From a bacterium (GTDB taxonomy: Bacteria > Patescibacteriota > Patescibacteriia > Magasanikbacterales > GWA2-37-8): a DNA stretch of 13,788 nucleotides. Position 1 is the stretch's first letter. Each line of letters opens with the position of its first letter. Below the pieces are notes generated by a model. That model searched no databases and had not been told where the DNA came from. It saw only the letters and a program-made list of their open reading frames with translations. The position numbers and the translations under genes were made by a program. Where the stretch lies: assembly GCA_021790135.1 (NCBI GenBank), contig JAJYIJ010000016.1, positions 1-13,788 of the forward strand, in the 5' to 3' direction. This document shows, piece by piece, positions 1 through 7,117 of the stretch.

Positions 1-749
1 CCAAAGTAGGTGTGACTGCCGGTGGCCACGATCACCGCCAAAGCCGTGCCGCTATCGACGTTTGTGCCCATGTAGCACATGTTGTTGTATTCGAGGATGC
101 TGTCCCGTTTGTCGTCGGGTGGAACGGTTTTATATTTTTCAACGGGCAATGCTTCGCCGGTGAGGAGCGACTGGTTGATAAAAAGATCTTTGCTGGAAAT
201 GATGCGAGCGTCGGCAGGGACGATGTCACCGGCTGAAAGTTGTAAAATATCGCCTGGCACGATTTTACCGAGGCTCACTTCACGCGCTTCACCGCCGCGT
301 ACGACTGTGCACGTCGTTTTTACCATGGTGCGGAGTGCTTCGGCGGCGTTGTAGGCTTGGTTTTCTTGGTAGAAGCGAATCGAGACACTGATGACGACCA
401 TGACCAGGATAATGCTGCCTGTGGCAATGTCAGCCGTGGCAAAGGAAATGATCGCTAAAATGCTCAAAAGAACGATGAGCGGATTAAAAAAAGTTTTTAC
501 CAATCGAATTGGCCAAGGCTTTCTTTTTTCACGGACGATAACATTTTGGCCATAGCGCTCCAATAAAATAGACACGCCGCGGCGGCTGAGCCCTTGCGGA
601 GAGGTTTCAAGCCGTTCCAATAGAGTATCAATATTTTCCGTCGCGTTTTCTTTTAGTTTTGCCAGAATGTTGATTTTTGGTTGTTTTTCCGAAACGCGGA
701 CGCGAAAAATTTTGGAGTGTGGTTTGTCAGGATAACGAATTTTCACCAT
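1..749 (-). CDS. mgtA: Magnesium-translocating P-type ATPase (MgtA/MgtB type), N-terminal 249 residues, cut by window edge
   Basis: This is an inner-membrane pump that would use ATP to import Mg2+. Reading leftward from ATG at 749 gives 249 codons with no stop before the edge. Residues about 30-75 resemble the cation-ATPase N-terminal domain. Two hydrophobic helices follow: one near residues 88-107, beginning FFNPLIVLLSIL, and one at 110-126. The actuator domain then shows VPGDILQLSAGDIVPADARI (164-183) and the phosphatase loop LLTGEALPVEK (195-205). The stretch MCYMGTNVDSGTA is also typical of MgtA-class (P3B) pumps. The phosphorylation motif DKTGT lies outside the window, so the substrate class rests on the actuator region and the leader RNA. 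An in-frame ATG at 764 is rejected because it lies inside a terminator hairpin. No clear ribosome-binding site is seen. The gene has its own promoter and a probable Mg2+ riboswitch upstream. Confidence 0.87.
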   Translation of the reverse strand, partial: MVKIRYPDKPHSKIFRVRVSEKQPKINILAKLKENATENIDTLLERLETSPQGLSRRGVSILLERYGQNVIVREKRKPWPIRLVKTFFNPLIVLLSILAIISFATADIATGSIILVMVVISVSIRFYQENQAYNAAEALRTMVKTTCTVVRGGEAREVSLGKIVPGDILQLSAGDIVPADARIISSKDLFINQSLLTGEALPVEKYKTVPPDDKRDSILEYNNMCYMGTNVDSGTALAVIVATGSHTYF

Positions 750-755
750 ATAAAT

Positions 756-779
756 AAAAAACATGGTGATAACACCATG
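756..779 (-). terminator. Intrinsic terminator in the mgtA leader (attenuator)
   Basis: Read on the minus strand there is a perfect 7-bp stem, CATGGTG-TTAT-CACCATG, followed at once by six T (positions 761-756). It sits between the riboswitch-like fold and the mgtA start at 749. A terminator placed before its own gene implies conditional readthrough. The strand GGTGT (776-772) can also pair with ACACC (864-860) at the base of the aptamer. That gives a possible but short (5-bp) antiterminator. Confidence 0.7.
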
Positions 780-789
780 CCGGGCGGCT

Positions 790-867
790 CTTACTATCTT
801 GGGCGTCTCGCGACGATGAAGATCAGCGGCCGATGTCCTTGGGACGTCCTACCTAACAAGGTGTAAG
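790..867 (-). ncRNA. Compact M-box (ykoK)-like Mg2+ riboswitch aptamer upstream of mgtA
   Basis: On the minus strand CTTAC (867-863) pairs with GTAAG (794-790) and encloses about 78 nt. From 5' to 3' it holds GTTAGGT, AGG and TCC elements, then GCCGCTG, then ATCTT pairing with AAGAT around GTC-GCGA-GAC-GCCC. From memory, the Bacillus subtilis mgtE M-box has the same order: GTTAGGTGAGGCTCC, GCTGCTG, a CCCA/TGGG helix, GTC-loop-GAC and GCCA. The helix that is CCCA/TGGG in Bacillus is ATCTT/AAGAT here, as expected for a conserved fold with changed bases. The 3' portion of a normal M-box (about 160 nt in total) is missing. Ligand identity is inferred from the downstream Mg2+ pump. It could be a related but distinct metal-sensing class. 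Confidence 0.62.
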
Positions 868-876
868 AATGGCAGT

Positions 877-905
877 AGTGTACTTGTTAATTTTTTATCT
901 GTCAA
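877..905 (-). promoter_or_regulatory. Promoter for mgtA leader, TTGACA-N17-TACACT
   Basis: A perfect -35 box, TTGACA (905-900), is followed by 17 nt and TACACT (882-877). The expected start of transcription near 870 is about 3 nt before the first paired base of the riboswitch. The -35 box begins 2 nt beyond the stop codon of the upstream glycosyltransferase. Confidence 0.72.
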
Positions 906-907
906 TA

Positions 908-2077
908 TTATGCGCAAATTTTTTTGACCAGATTTAACCACCGCTCAGCACTTTGTTGCCAATCGAATTCCTTGGCACGTCGTAACCCAAGGTTGATTTT
1001 TTTCTTAGCGTAGTTTGGGTTGAGTAAAAGCATAAAGGCGTTGGCAATTTCTCCGGGACGATGCGGGTTTACGAGTAGCGCCGAGCCAGCGGCGACCTCT
1101 GGCAAGGATGAGCGATTACTGATAATGACGGGAACGCCGGCATTAAATGCTTCCAGCGGCGGAAAACCGAATCCTTCGTACCATGAGGGAAAAGCTAGTA
1201 TTTTTGCTCCTGCTATGAGGCCAAATTTTTCTTCCGGTCGAACATAGCCAATGAATTGAATATGTTTACGCAGCGGTGATTGGGCGGCACGGGTGTAGAC
1301 TGGGCTGTTTTTCCAGCCGGCAGCACCGGCAATAATGAGGTTGCATGCCAGGCCAAATCGGGGGGCGGCTTTTTCGAAAGCTTCAATTAAGGCACAAATA
1401 TTTTTTCGTGGTTCGATGGAACCGATGAAAAGAATGTAATTGGGGGGCAAATTATATTTTTTGCTGACAAATGCCGAAGGTACTGTTTTGTCGTTATTTT
1501 GTAGCCTTGTGCTGCCTGGATAGATAACGGTAATTTTTTTGGAATTAATATGATAATAATCAATAATATCGGACCTGGTATTTTCGGATGGTACGATGAT
1601 ATGCGTAGCCCGTTCACATTGTTGGCGGGGGTGCACTAATTGATGCCAGAGGCGCTGTTTTGGCGTGTACAGTTCAGGGAAGAAGGCGAATGATAAATCA
1701 TGAATCATGAGCAGGTGTTTGGTCTTTGCAGTAAGAGACGTAAAATTGAGATTCGGTGAAAAAAAACAATCGATGGGTATCGACGCTTTTTTTTCTTTTT
1801 TAATTTTTTTGGCGATCACGCGATCAAGTTGCGGATAATGGCAGGAGACGACGGCAGCGTCGAAAAGTTTATTTGGTAAATTTGTGGCAACAAAATTGAC
1901 ATTTTTATTTTTCCATTCAGGAAGAATCGCATCGACATTTTTATACGAGTTGTAATAGAAAAAAAAGTGATGTTCTTTATCCTGTTTCAGGATGGCGTCA
2001 ATCAGCTCGAAGGTGTATTCACCAATGCCCGTACGCGGGCTGGTCAGGAGGCTCCGGATATCAATGGCAATGTTCAT
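908..2077 (-). CDS. Glycosyltransferase family 4 (GT-B fold), probable mannosyltransferase-like
   Basis: This is a cytoplasmic or membrane-associated enzyme expected to transfer a sugar from a nucleotide sugar to a lipid-linked glycan. The 389-residue length is normal for the family. The N terminus, MNIAIDIRSL (1-10) with TGIGEY (16-21), is typical of the group that includes WbdA/MtfB-type mannosyltransferases. HDLSF (126-130) follows. The second Rossmann domain opens with ILFIGSIEPRKN (215-226). The donor-binding E-x7-E motif is EGFGFPPLE (301-309), followed by AGVPVIISNRSSLPEV. The start lies 6 nt after the stop of the previous glycosyltransferase, so the gene is third in the polysaccharide operon. 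Sugar and linkage cannot be read from the sequence. No terminator follows it, so transcripts may run into the mgtA leader attenuator. Confidence 0.9.
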   Translation of the reverse strand: MNIAIDIRSLLTSPRTGIGEYTFELIDAILKQDKEHHFFFYYNSYKNVDAILPEWKNKNVNFVATNLPNKLFDAAVVSCHYPQLDRVIAKKIKKEKKASIPIDCFFSPNLNFTSLTAKTKHLLMIHDLSFAFFPELYTPKQRLWHQLVHPRQQCERATHIIVPSENTRSDIIDYYHINSKKITVIYPGSTRLQNNDKTVPSAFVSKKYNLPPNYILFIGSIEPRKNICALIEAFEKAAPRFGLACNLIIAGAAGWKNSPVYTRAAQSPLRKHIQFIGYVRPEEKFGLIAGAKILAFPSWYEGFGFPPLEAFNAGVPVIISNRSSLPEVAAGSALLVNPHRPGEIANAFMLLLNPNYAKKKINLGLRRAKEFDWQQSAERWLNLVKKICA

Positions 2078-2083
2078 AGCTAC

Positions 2084-3205
2084 TCAATGGAGGAGCGCAG
2101 GTTGTTGAAAACCATGTTTGAATTCTTCATAGCGTTCATCAACGTATTTTTTTATTGCCTGTTTAAATTCCGTGGTGCTAAAAGTGCTGGCGTGCTCACG
2201 AATTTTTTGGCTATCCCAGGCCGTCGGATTAAAGGACAGCAGCGTGTTGAGGAGGCTCGGCCAGGATTGTTCATAGAAGAACTGACCGGTTTCATTCGCC
2301 GCAATTGTTTCCGTGGCGCCACCATCAGCCAAAGCAATGACCGGACGGCCGCTCGCCATACTTTCAAGGGCAGTGATACCGAAATCTTCAATTTGCGGGT
2401 GGATAAAGGCTAAAGCTTTTTGCAGAAGTTTGGCTTTTTCTGTTTCACTGATGTGGCCAAGAAAAACAATATTCGGTTTGGCAAACGCCTCGAGGCGTCG
2501 GCGTTCCGGCCCTTCGCCGAAAATTTTAAGCGGCCAACCGAGGCGGTTGAAGGTTTGAATGACGATTCGCAGAGATTTATAAGGAACAAGACGCCCGCCG
2601 GCGACATAATAGTCGCCAAGTTCCGGACTGATGGAAAAATTATTAATAGCAACTGGTGGATGGATGACAGCGCTGGGACGGCGGTAGTATTTTTGAATCC
2701 GTTGTTGAACGGTACGCGAATTAGTGATAAAAAAATCCACGCGGTCAGCACTCATTTTGTCCCATAAACGCAGTTTGGAAATAAGGCGTGGCAACGGTGC
2801 TTTGATAAGTGGATGGTAGGGTAAGTCGGTTACATAACTATGAGTGGCTGACCACAAGTAGCGTGTTGGCGTATGACAATAAGAAATATGAAGCGTGTCT
2901 GGACCAGTGAGGACACCTTTAGCAAATGAACTGGCCGAGGAAATAACAACGTCGAAATTTTCCAAGTTATGGCGTTCAGTCGCTAGCGGCATGAATGGCA
3001 GATACCAAGGGAAATGAGTCGTAATCAGAGGCATTTTGGAAAGAAAGGATTGTTTGATTGTGGCATCATCAAAGTCGTGAATCTTTTTTCGATCATGGAA
3101 TAACACAAAAATGGGGGCACTTGGCCATACTTCATGAAAGGCTTTCAAAACCCGTTCCGCTCCGCCGTCTTGCGCGAGATAGTCATGCACTAAAGCGATG
3201 CGCAT
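2084..3205 (-). CDS. Glycosyltransferase family 4 (GT-B fold), WbaZ-like
   Basis: This 373-residue enzyme begins MRIALVHDYLAQDGGAERVL, the usual opening of a family-4 glycosyltransferase subgroup found in O-antigen and exopolysaccharide clusters. CHTPTRYLW (110-118) is a second subgroup marker. The C-terminal Rossmann domain begins at AGGRLVPYKS (202-211), and the E-x7-E donor motif is EDFGITALE (273-281). The reading frame stays open upstream to an ATG at 3292. That extension overlaps the end of the preceding gene and reads as nonsense, whereas ATG 3205 lies 4 nt after that gene's stop. GGAG in the preceding gene's last codons may act as a distant ribosome-binding site. It is second in the operon. 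The stop is TGA, supporting a standard code. The sugar substrate is unknown. Confidence 0.9.
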   Translation of the reverse strand: MRIALVHDYLAQDGGAERVLKAFHEVWPSAPIFVLFHDRKKIHDFDDATIKQSFLSKMPLITTHFPWYLPFMPLATERHNLENFDVVISSASSFAKGVLTGPDTLHISYCHTPTRYLWSATHSYVTDLPYHPLIKAPLPRLISKLRLWDKMSADRVDFFITNSRTVQQRIQKYYRRPSAVIHPPVAINNFSISPELGDYYVAGGRLVPYKSLRIVIQTFNRLGWPLKIFGEGPERRRLEAFAKPNIVFLGHISETEKAKLLQKALAFIHPQIEDFGITALESMASGRPVIALADGGATETIAANETGQFFYEQSWPSLLNTLLSFNPTAWDSQKIREHASTFSTTEFKQAIKKYVDERYEEFKHGFQQPALLH

Positions 3206-3209
3206 ATGC

Positions 3210-4628
3210 TTACCAGGCTCCGGTTTTTTTAAGGACAATCCAGGGTGTTTTGATGAGAATAATACAGTCAGTAAAAAGAGTCCATTTTTCAATATAAAAA
3301 GTGTCTAGCCGAGCCTCTTCCTCAAATGTGAGATCACTGCGTCCAGAAATCTGCGCCAGGCCGGTTAGGCCCGGACGAATGGCGAATAAAATCGCGTGGG
3401 TATCAGCATATTGTTTTACTTCACGCGGCTGATGGGGGCGCGGCCCGACTAGGCTCATGTCCCCCTTGATGACATTCAAACACTGGGGCAGTTCATCCAG
3501 GCTCCAGCGTCGAAGAAAGTGGCCGAAGGGTGTGACGCGTGGGTCGTTGAGGATTTTGTAAATGGGTCCACTTTTGCCATTCTGTTTTTTAATTAATTGC
3601 TCCTCAGTTTCGAGCGCTTTTTGTCCGGCAGTGCCAAATTGCGTTCCGGTCGAACTGTCTTGGTACATTGAGCGGAATTTAAAGGCAATAAATTTTTTTC
3701 CGAAACGTCCCACGCGTTCATTCTTATAAATAATAGGGCGGCCGGTTTCAATGAGGATGCCGACGGCAGCTATCAGCCAGAGCGGACTGGTGATAATAAG
3801 AAGCAGCACAGCGCCAACGATATCAACGATTCGTTTGGCAAAACCACCCCAGCCAAATAATTTGGTGCGGCGCAATTCAATAATGGGGATGGCGCCGATT
3901 GCCGAAATGGTGATATTTGTGGAAATGGTATCAAAAAGATCAGCCGAATATTTAAAGATGAGGTGGTGGGTGTTGGCGAAGTCGATCGCGCGCAGGGCTT
4001 CTTTTTCGTTTGCTTTTGGGTTGGTAAAAATAAGTTCATCAGGTAAGTTTTTTTGCAGCCCTTCGGCCGCTGCCATTGTGAAGGAAGGTATGGTTCCCAC
4101 GACGCGATAACCAAGTGCTGGTTTGGCCCGCAGGTACTTGGCAATTATTTCGGCAACCGACTCTTCCCCCACAATAACAGTTCGCCGCAACCCGTAACCA
4201 AGATGATAAAGCCAATTTTTTAAAAGTTTCATGACAATGCGTCCGAGCCAAATATAAAGTATGGCCAAAAGCCAACTGGCCAAAACAAGAAAACGCGAGT
4301 CGAATTTTTGTAACGTAAAAAAAACATAAATTGTGATGCCGGCAAAACCGGTGGAGCAGGCGACAAAGACGCGGGCAAGATCCCGCGCGAGTTTCCGGTT
4401 TGGGTCAGTGCTGTAGAGGCCAAATAAAGCGAAAATAAGTATCCAGCTCAAGGCGACGACCACGACGGCGGCCCAGTAGTGTTTCCAAGAGAGATTAAAA
4501 AGAACGGGCCGGATGGCTTGCACGACATCAGCGTAGCGGAGGTTATAGGCAGAAAAGCCGGCGAGCAAGAGCAGACCGTAATCGATTGGAAGCTGTAAAA
4601 AAGTGAAGATGAATTCAAGCCGTTTCAT
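3210..4628 (-). CDS. Polyprenyl-phosphate sugar-1-phosphate transferase (WbaP/WcaJ type), initiating enzyme of surface polysaccharide synthesis
   Basis: This membrane enzyme would load a hexose-1-phosphate onto undecaprenyl phosphate, the first step of polysaccharide assembly. The 472-residue product has four N-terminal membrane helices (about 5-30, 50-72, 88-107, 113-136) and a Rossmann-like middle domain starting RRTVIVGEES (148-157). The C-terminal bacterial sugar transferase domain has a membrane-dipping helix (about 268-292), FKFRSM (316-321), the catalytic dyad in SLDELPQ (376-382), VGPRP (394-398) and IRPGLTGLAQISGR (417-430). The frame extends to a TTG at 4676, but that TTG is the first base triplet of the -35 box. 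ATG 4628, about a dozen bases after the predicted transcription start, is therefore preferred. It is the first gene of a three-gene operon. Which sugar is used cannot be told. Confidence 0.92.
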   Translation of the reverse strand: MKRLEFIFTFLQLPIDYGLLLLAGFSAYNLRYADVVQAIRPVLFNLSWKHYWAAVVVVALSWILIFALFGLYSTDPNRKLARDLARVFVACSTGFAGITIYVFFTLQKFDSRFLVLASWLLAILYIWLGRIVMKLLKNWLYHLGYGLRRTVIVGEESVAEIIAKYLRAKPALGYRVVGTIPSFTMAAAEGLQKNLPDELIFTNPKANEKEALRAIDFANTHHLIFKYSADLFDTISTNITISAIGAIPIIELRRTKLFGWGGFAKRIVDIVGAVLLLIITSPLWLIAAVGILIETGRPIIYKNERVGRFGKKFIAFKFRSMYQDSSTGTQFGTAGQKALETEEQLIKKQNGKSGPIYKILNDPRVTPFGHFLRRWSLDELPQCLNVIKGDMSLVGPRPHQPREVKQYADTHAILFAIRPGLTGLAQISGRSDLTFEEEARLDTFYIEKWTLFTDCIILIKTPWIVLKKTGAW

Positions 4629-4647
4629 AGTGAAGTGATTTTGTCCT

Positions 4648-4676
4648 AGTGTACGTTTTTTAAGCTCGAAAGTCAA
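4648..4676 (-). promoter_or_regulatory. Promoter of the polysaccharide operon, TTGACT-N17-TACACT
   Basis: TTGACT (4676-4671), 17 nt, then TACACT (4653-4648). The -10 box and spacer match the mgtA promoter design exactly. Predicted transcription start is near 4641, giving a leader of about 13 nt before ATG 4628. It diverges from the rnpB promoter. Confidence 0.65.
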
Positions 4677-4685
4677 TTTAGACTA

Positions 4686-4714
4686 TTGACATTTTTGTTA
4701 TTTTATGCTATTTT
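4686..4714 (+). promoter_or_regulatory. Promoter of rnpB, TTGACA-N17-TATTTT
   Basis: A perfect -35 TTGACA (4686-4691), 17 nt, then TATTTT (4709-4714). Transcription would start near 4721, at the 5' end of the RNase P RNA. Only 9 nt separate this -35 box from that of the opposite-facing polysaccharide promoter. Confidence 0.7.
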
Positions 4715-4721
4715 TAAAGCC

Positions 4722-5181
4722 GATGCCAGACGATCGCCTCGCATACGCGGGGAGGAAAGTCCGAACACCATTCGATGCCTGTTGCGGTGGTTGATTCATG
4801 AAAAGTAATTTTCTTGTCCAATACCGGTTAAAGGCTTCGTTTCCATTGGTAGTGGGTAACGCCCACCATCGGCAGCAGCAATGTTGTCATCGGGAAAGTG
4901 GCACAGAGACAATACTATTCGCCATCTCGGCGAAGAAAGGTGAAAAGTGTAGGGAGATTTTAGTTCTATAGACTAAAGTTACTCTACTCCTCCGTCAGCA
5001 ATGGCGGATGGTGCTAAACCCTACCAGGTGCAAGAGCAGCCTCGATGAATGTCGGGGAAAAGTTCGCTCGCTATCGGTTCTGTCTTTTTGGCAGAGCCAA
5101 GGATCGGTGCAGCAATGCATCGACAAGAGAAATGACCGTCATCCCGGCTCTGTCGGGAGACAGAATTCGGCTTATCGGCAT
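4722..5181 (+). ncRNA. rnpB: RNase P RNA (bacterial type A-like), about 460 nt
   Basis: This is the catalytic RNA that removes 5' leaders from pre-tRNAs. The 5' signature AGACGATCGCC, then GAGGAAAGTCCGAACACC (4751-4768), is conserved region I. The 3' signature ACAGAATTCGGCTTATCGGC (5160-5179) is conserved region V. Between them lie GGCACAGAGACAATAC, GGTGAAAAGTG and GTGCTAAACCCTACC in the expected order. ATGCC (4723-4727) and GGCAT (5177-5181) form a short P1. The molecule is longer than the 377-nt Escherichia coli RNA. A hairpin GGTTCTGTC-TTTTT-GGCAGAGCC (5076-5098) and an AT-rich arm (about 4949-4987) account for some of this. The arm replaces the usual P12 region, and I do not see the usual GGTAAGAGC. 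It has its own promoter and terminator. Confidence 0.93.
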
Positions 5182-5215
5182 AAAAAAATACCGTCCCTCT
5201 GGACGGTATTTTTTT
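5182..5215. terminator. Bidirectional intrinsic terminator between rnpB and the RNase J gene
   Basis: A perfect 15-bp stem: seven A then TACCGTCC, loop CTCT, GGACGGTA then seven T. Because the flanks are A7 and T7, it works as a hairpin plus U-tract on either strand. It ends rnpB on the plus strand and the secG to RNase J operon on the minus strand, whose last stop codon ends at 5229. Confidence 0.9.
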
Positions 5216-5228
5216 ATCTTTATACTTT

Positions 5229-7082
5229 TTATACTTCAATAACCACCGGGAGGACCATTGGGCGTTTTTCGGTTTTGCTGAATAAGAATTGTCCAACATA
5301 ATCGCGAATTTTATTTCGGATGTAATTGGTGTCAGCCCAGGAAAGCGGGTCGGATTCAATTACCATTTTTTTGACGCGATGGCGCATATCTTCAATGAGC
5401 TCTTTATGCGATTTGAGAAAAACAAAACCACGCGAAATGATATCCGGATTTTGGATCAATTTGCCGGTTTTACTGTCCACCGTCGCAATTATAACCACCA
5501 TACCATCTTCGGCCAAAACTTGACGATCGCGCAGAACAACATTGGTCTCATCTGAAACTCCCAGACCGTCGACGAATACATAATCCGCCGGAACTTTTTC
5601 TTTGGTTAGGGTGCCCAGGCCATTTTTGAATTCCATCACCTGACCGTTATCGGCAATGAAAACATTTTCTTTTGGCATACCTAGGGACAGGGCAATTTTC
5701 CCGTTGTAGTACAGTTTGTAGTGGTTACCATGAATTGGAACAAAATATTTCGGACTCAGTAGGCGGATCATTAGTTTTACATCTTCGGCCTTGGCGTGAC
5801 CACCAGCGTGCACATCCATCATTTGATAATGGACCACCTCGGCTCCTTTGCGCAGGAGGGTATCTTTCAGGCGTTGCACCGTGCGTTCATTGCCAGGAAT
5901 GACTGAAGATGAAAAGACGACAGTGTCGCCCGGAACTAATTTGACGTCGCGATGTTCACCATTAGCAATACGCATAAGCGAGGCATTTTTTTCGCCTTGT
6001 GCACCCGTGCAGATGATGACAACTTTAGACTGAGGATATTTATTGATGGTTCGTAGATCGACAAGGGTTTTCGGGCTGAATTTCATATAGCCTAACTCCT
6101 TGGCAATCTCTACATTGCTTTTCATTGAAAAACCGCCAAGGGCGACAATTTTGCCCATTTTTTCGGAGATTTCAATAAGCTGTTTGATACGAGAGAGGAG
6201 CGATGAAAAAGTGCCGATGATGACGCGTCCCGGTGCTTTGGTTAAAATATCGTCAAGGCTTGTCGCAATATTGGTCTCGGAGATTTGGTGACCATGTTCG
6301 TCGGCATTGGTCGAATCGGAGAGCAGCGCCAAGACTCCTTCGCTCCCGATTTTGGCGATGCGCTGCAGATCGGCTGGCATTTCACCTGCCGGTTGATAAT
6401 CAAATTTCCAGTCGCCAGTGTGGATGAGCGTGCCTTCAGGCGTCTTGATAACGATGCCGAGTGAATCGGGAATATTGTGGTTTAAATGGAAGAAAGAAAC
6501 TTGAAATTTTCCGAGATATAAGGTGTCGTTGAGCGAGACGTTGTTCAACGTGAGCGGTCGGACGTCTTTAAAATCTTCTTGCCGTTTTTTGATGATGGCA
6601 TTGGTGATTGGCAGCGCAAAAATTGGAGGGTAGCCAATTTTGGGAATTAGGTGCGGGATTCCGCCAATGTGATCATAGTGACCATGTGTAACGATGAGGC
6701 CGCGAATATTTTTTTCTTTACCTTCCAGGTAATTCATGTTGGGAATAATATAGTCAATTCCCGGCATATCTTCTTCGGGAAATTGCAAACCCATATCGAT
6801 AAGAATAATATCGTCGCCGTATTCAAGCAGCGTACAATTGCGGCCGATTTCTTCAAGACCGCCTAAAACAATCAGACGCAGTTTTGTCTCGCCCTTGTTC
6901 GGAAGATTTGTGATCATTGGTTTGATCGGATTGCCACGCACGGAGGAAGGGATAATGAACCGCGACGGCGAATGATAGGGAGCGACAGACGTGTTGGAGG
7001 TTTTGCTACCGTACGTGCGGCGTGGCCGACGGCTGTAGCCACTTGGTGCTGTTTGGTTTCCACGGGTTTCCTTTGGAACCAT
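5229..7082 (-). CDS. rnj: Ribonuclease J (metallo-beta-lactamase / beta-CASP ribonuclease)
   Basis: This cytoplasmic 5'-3' exo- and endoribonuclease acts in mRNA decay and rRNA maturation. The 617-residue product has a basic, Gly/Ser/Arg-rich tail (1-65). The catalytic domain begins LRLIVLGGLEEIGRN (68-82). Zinc ligands are HGHYDH (133-138), the His of HLNHN (199-203) and HTGDW (221-225). The beta-CASP region carries TFSSLLSRIKQLIE, FSMKSN, HAGGHA (425-430) and PIHGNH (449-454). The C-terminal domain ends RPMVLPVVIEV. Two positions that are HR and GRSM in Bacillus RNase J are SR and GFSM here. It lies 66 nt downstream of tRNA-Leu on the same strand, with no convincing promoter between, so it is probably co-transcribed. 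ATG 7082 has no Shine-Dalgarno; a start further in would lose only the disordered tail. Confidence 0.95.
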   Translation of the reverse strand: MVPKETRGNQTAPSGYSRRPRRTYGSKTSNTSVAPYHSPSRFIIPSSVRGNPIKPMITNLPNKGETKLRLIVLGGLEEIGRNCTLLEYGDDIILIDMGLQFPEEDMPGIDYIIPNMNYLEGKEKNIRGLIVTHGHYDHIGGIPHLIPKIGYPPIFALPITNAIIKKRQEDFKDVRPLTLNNVSLNDTLYLGKFQVSFFHLNHNIPDSLGIVIKTPEGTLIHTGDWKFDYQPAGEMPADLQRIAKIGSEGVLALLSDSTNADEHGHQISETNIATSLDDILTKAPGRVIIGTFSSLLSRIKQLIEISEKMGKIVALGGFSMKSNVEIAKELGYMKFSPKTLVDLRTINKYPQSKVVIICTGAQGEKNASLMRIANGEHRDVKLVPGDTVVFSSSVIPGNERTVQRLKDTLLRKGAEVVHYQMMDVHAGGHAKAEDVKLMIRLLSPKYFVPIHGNHYKLYYNGKIALSLGMPKENVFIADNGQVMEFKNGLGTLTKEKVPADYVFVDGLGVSDETNVVLRDRQVLAEDGMVVIIATVDSKTGKLIQNPDIISRGFVFLKSHKELIEDMRHRVKKMVIESDPLSWADTNYIRNKIRDYVGQFLFSKTEKRPMVLPVVIEV

Positions 7083-7117
7083 AGATAGAATAAAAATAAA
7101 TAAAGAATACTAGAGTT

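Noticed and set aside
681..866. 61-codon plus-strand open frame over the mgtA leader
   Set aside because: It is antisense to the riboswitch, terminator and mgtA N terminus, and the protein has no recognisable features.
3206..3292. Extended start of the second glycosyltransferase at ATG 3292
   Set aside because: The extra 29 residues overlap the previous gene's conserved end. The family's usual N terminus begins at ATG 3205, 4 nt after that gene's stop.
5112..5160. GTCATCCCGGC-type sequence resembling a dispersed repeat near the rnpB 3' end
   Set aside because: It is part of the conserved RNase P 3' region (AGAGAAATGACCGTC to ACAGAATTCGG), so no separate repeat is needed to explain it.
5008..5359. 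Open frames on both strands around the rnpB 3' half and terminator
   Set aside because: They cover conserved RNase P RNA sequence and the terminator hairpin and show no protein-like composition.
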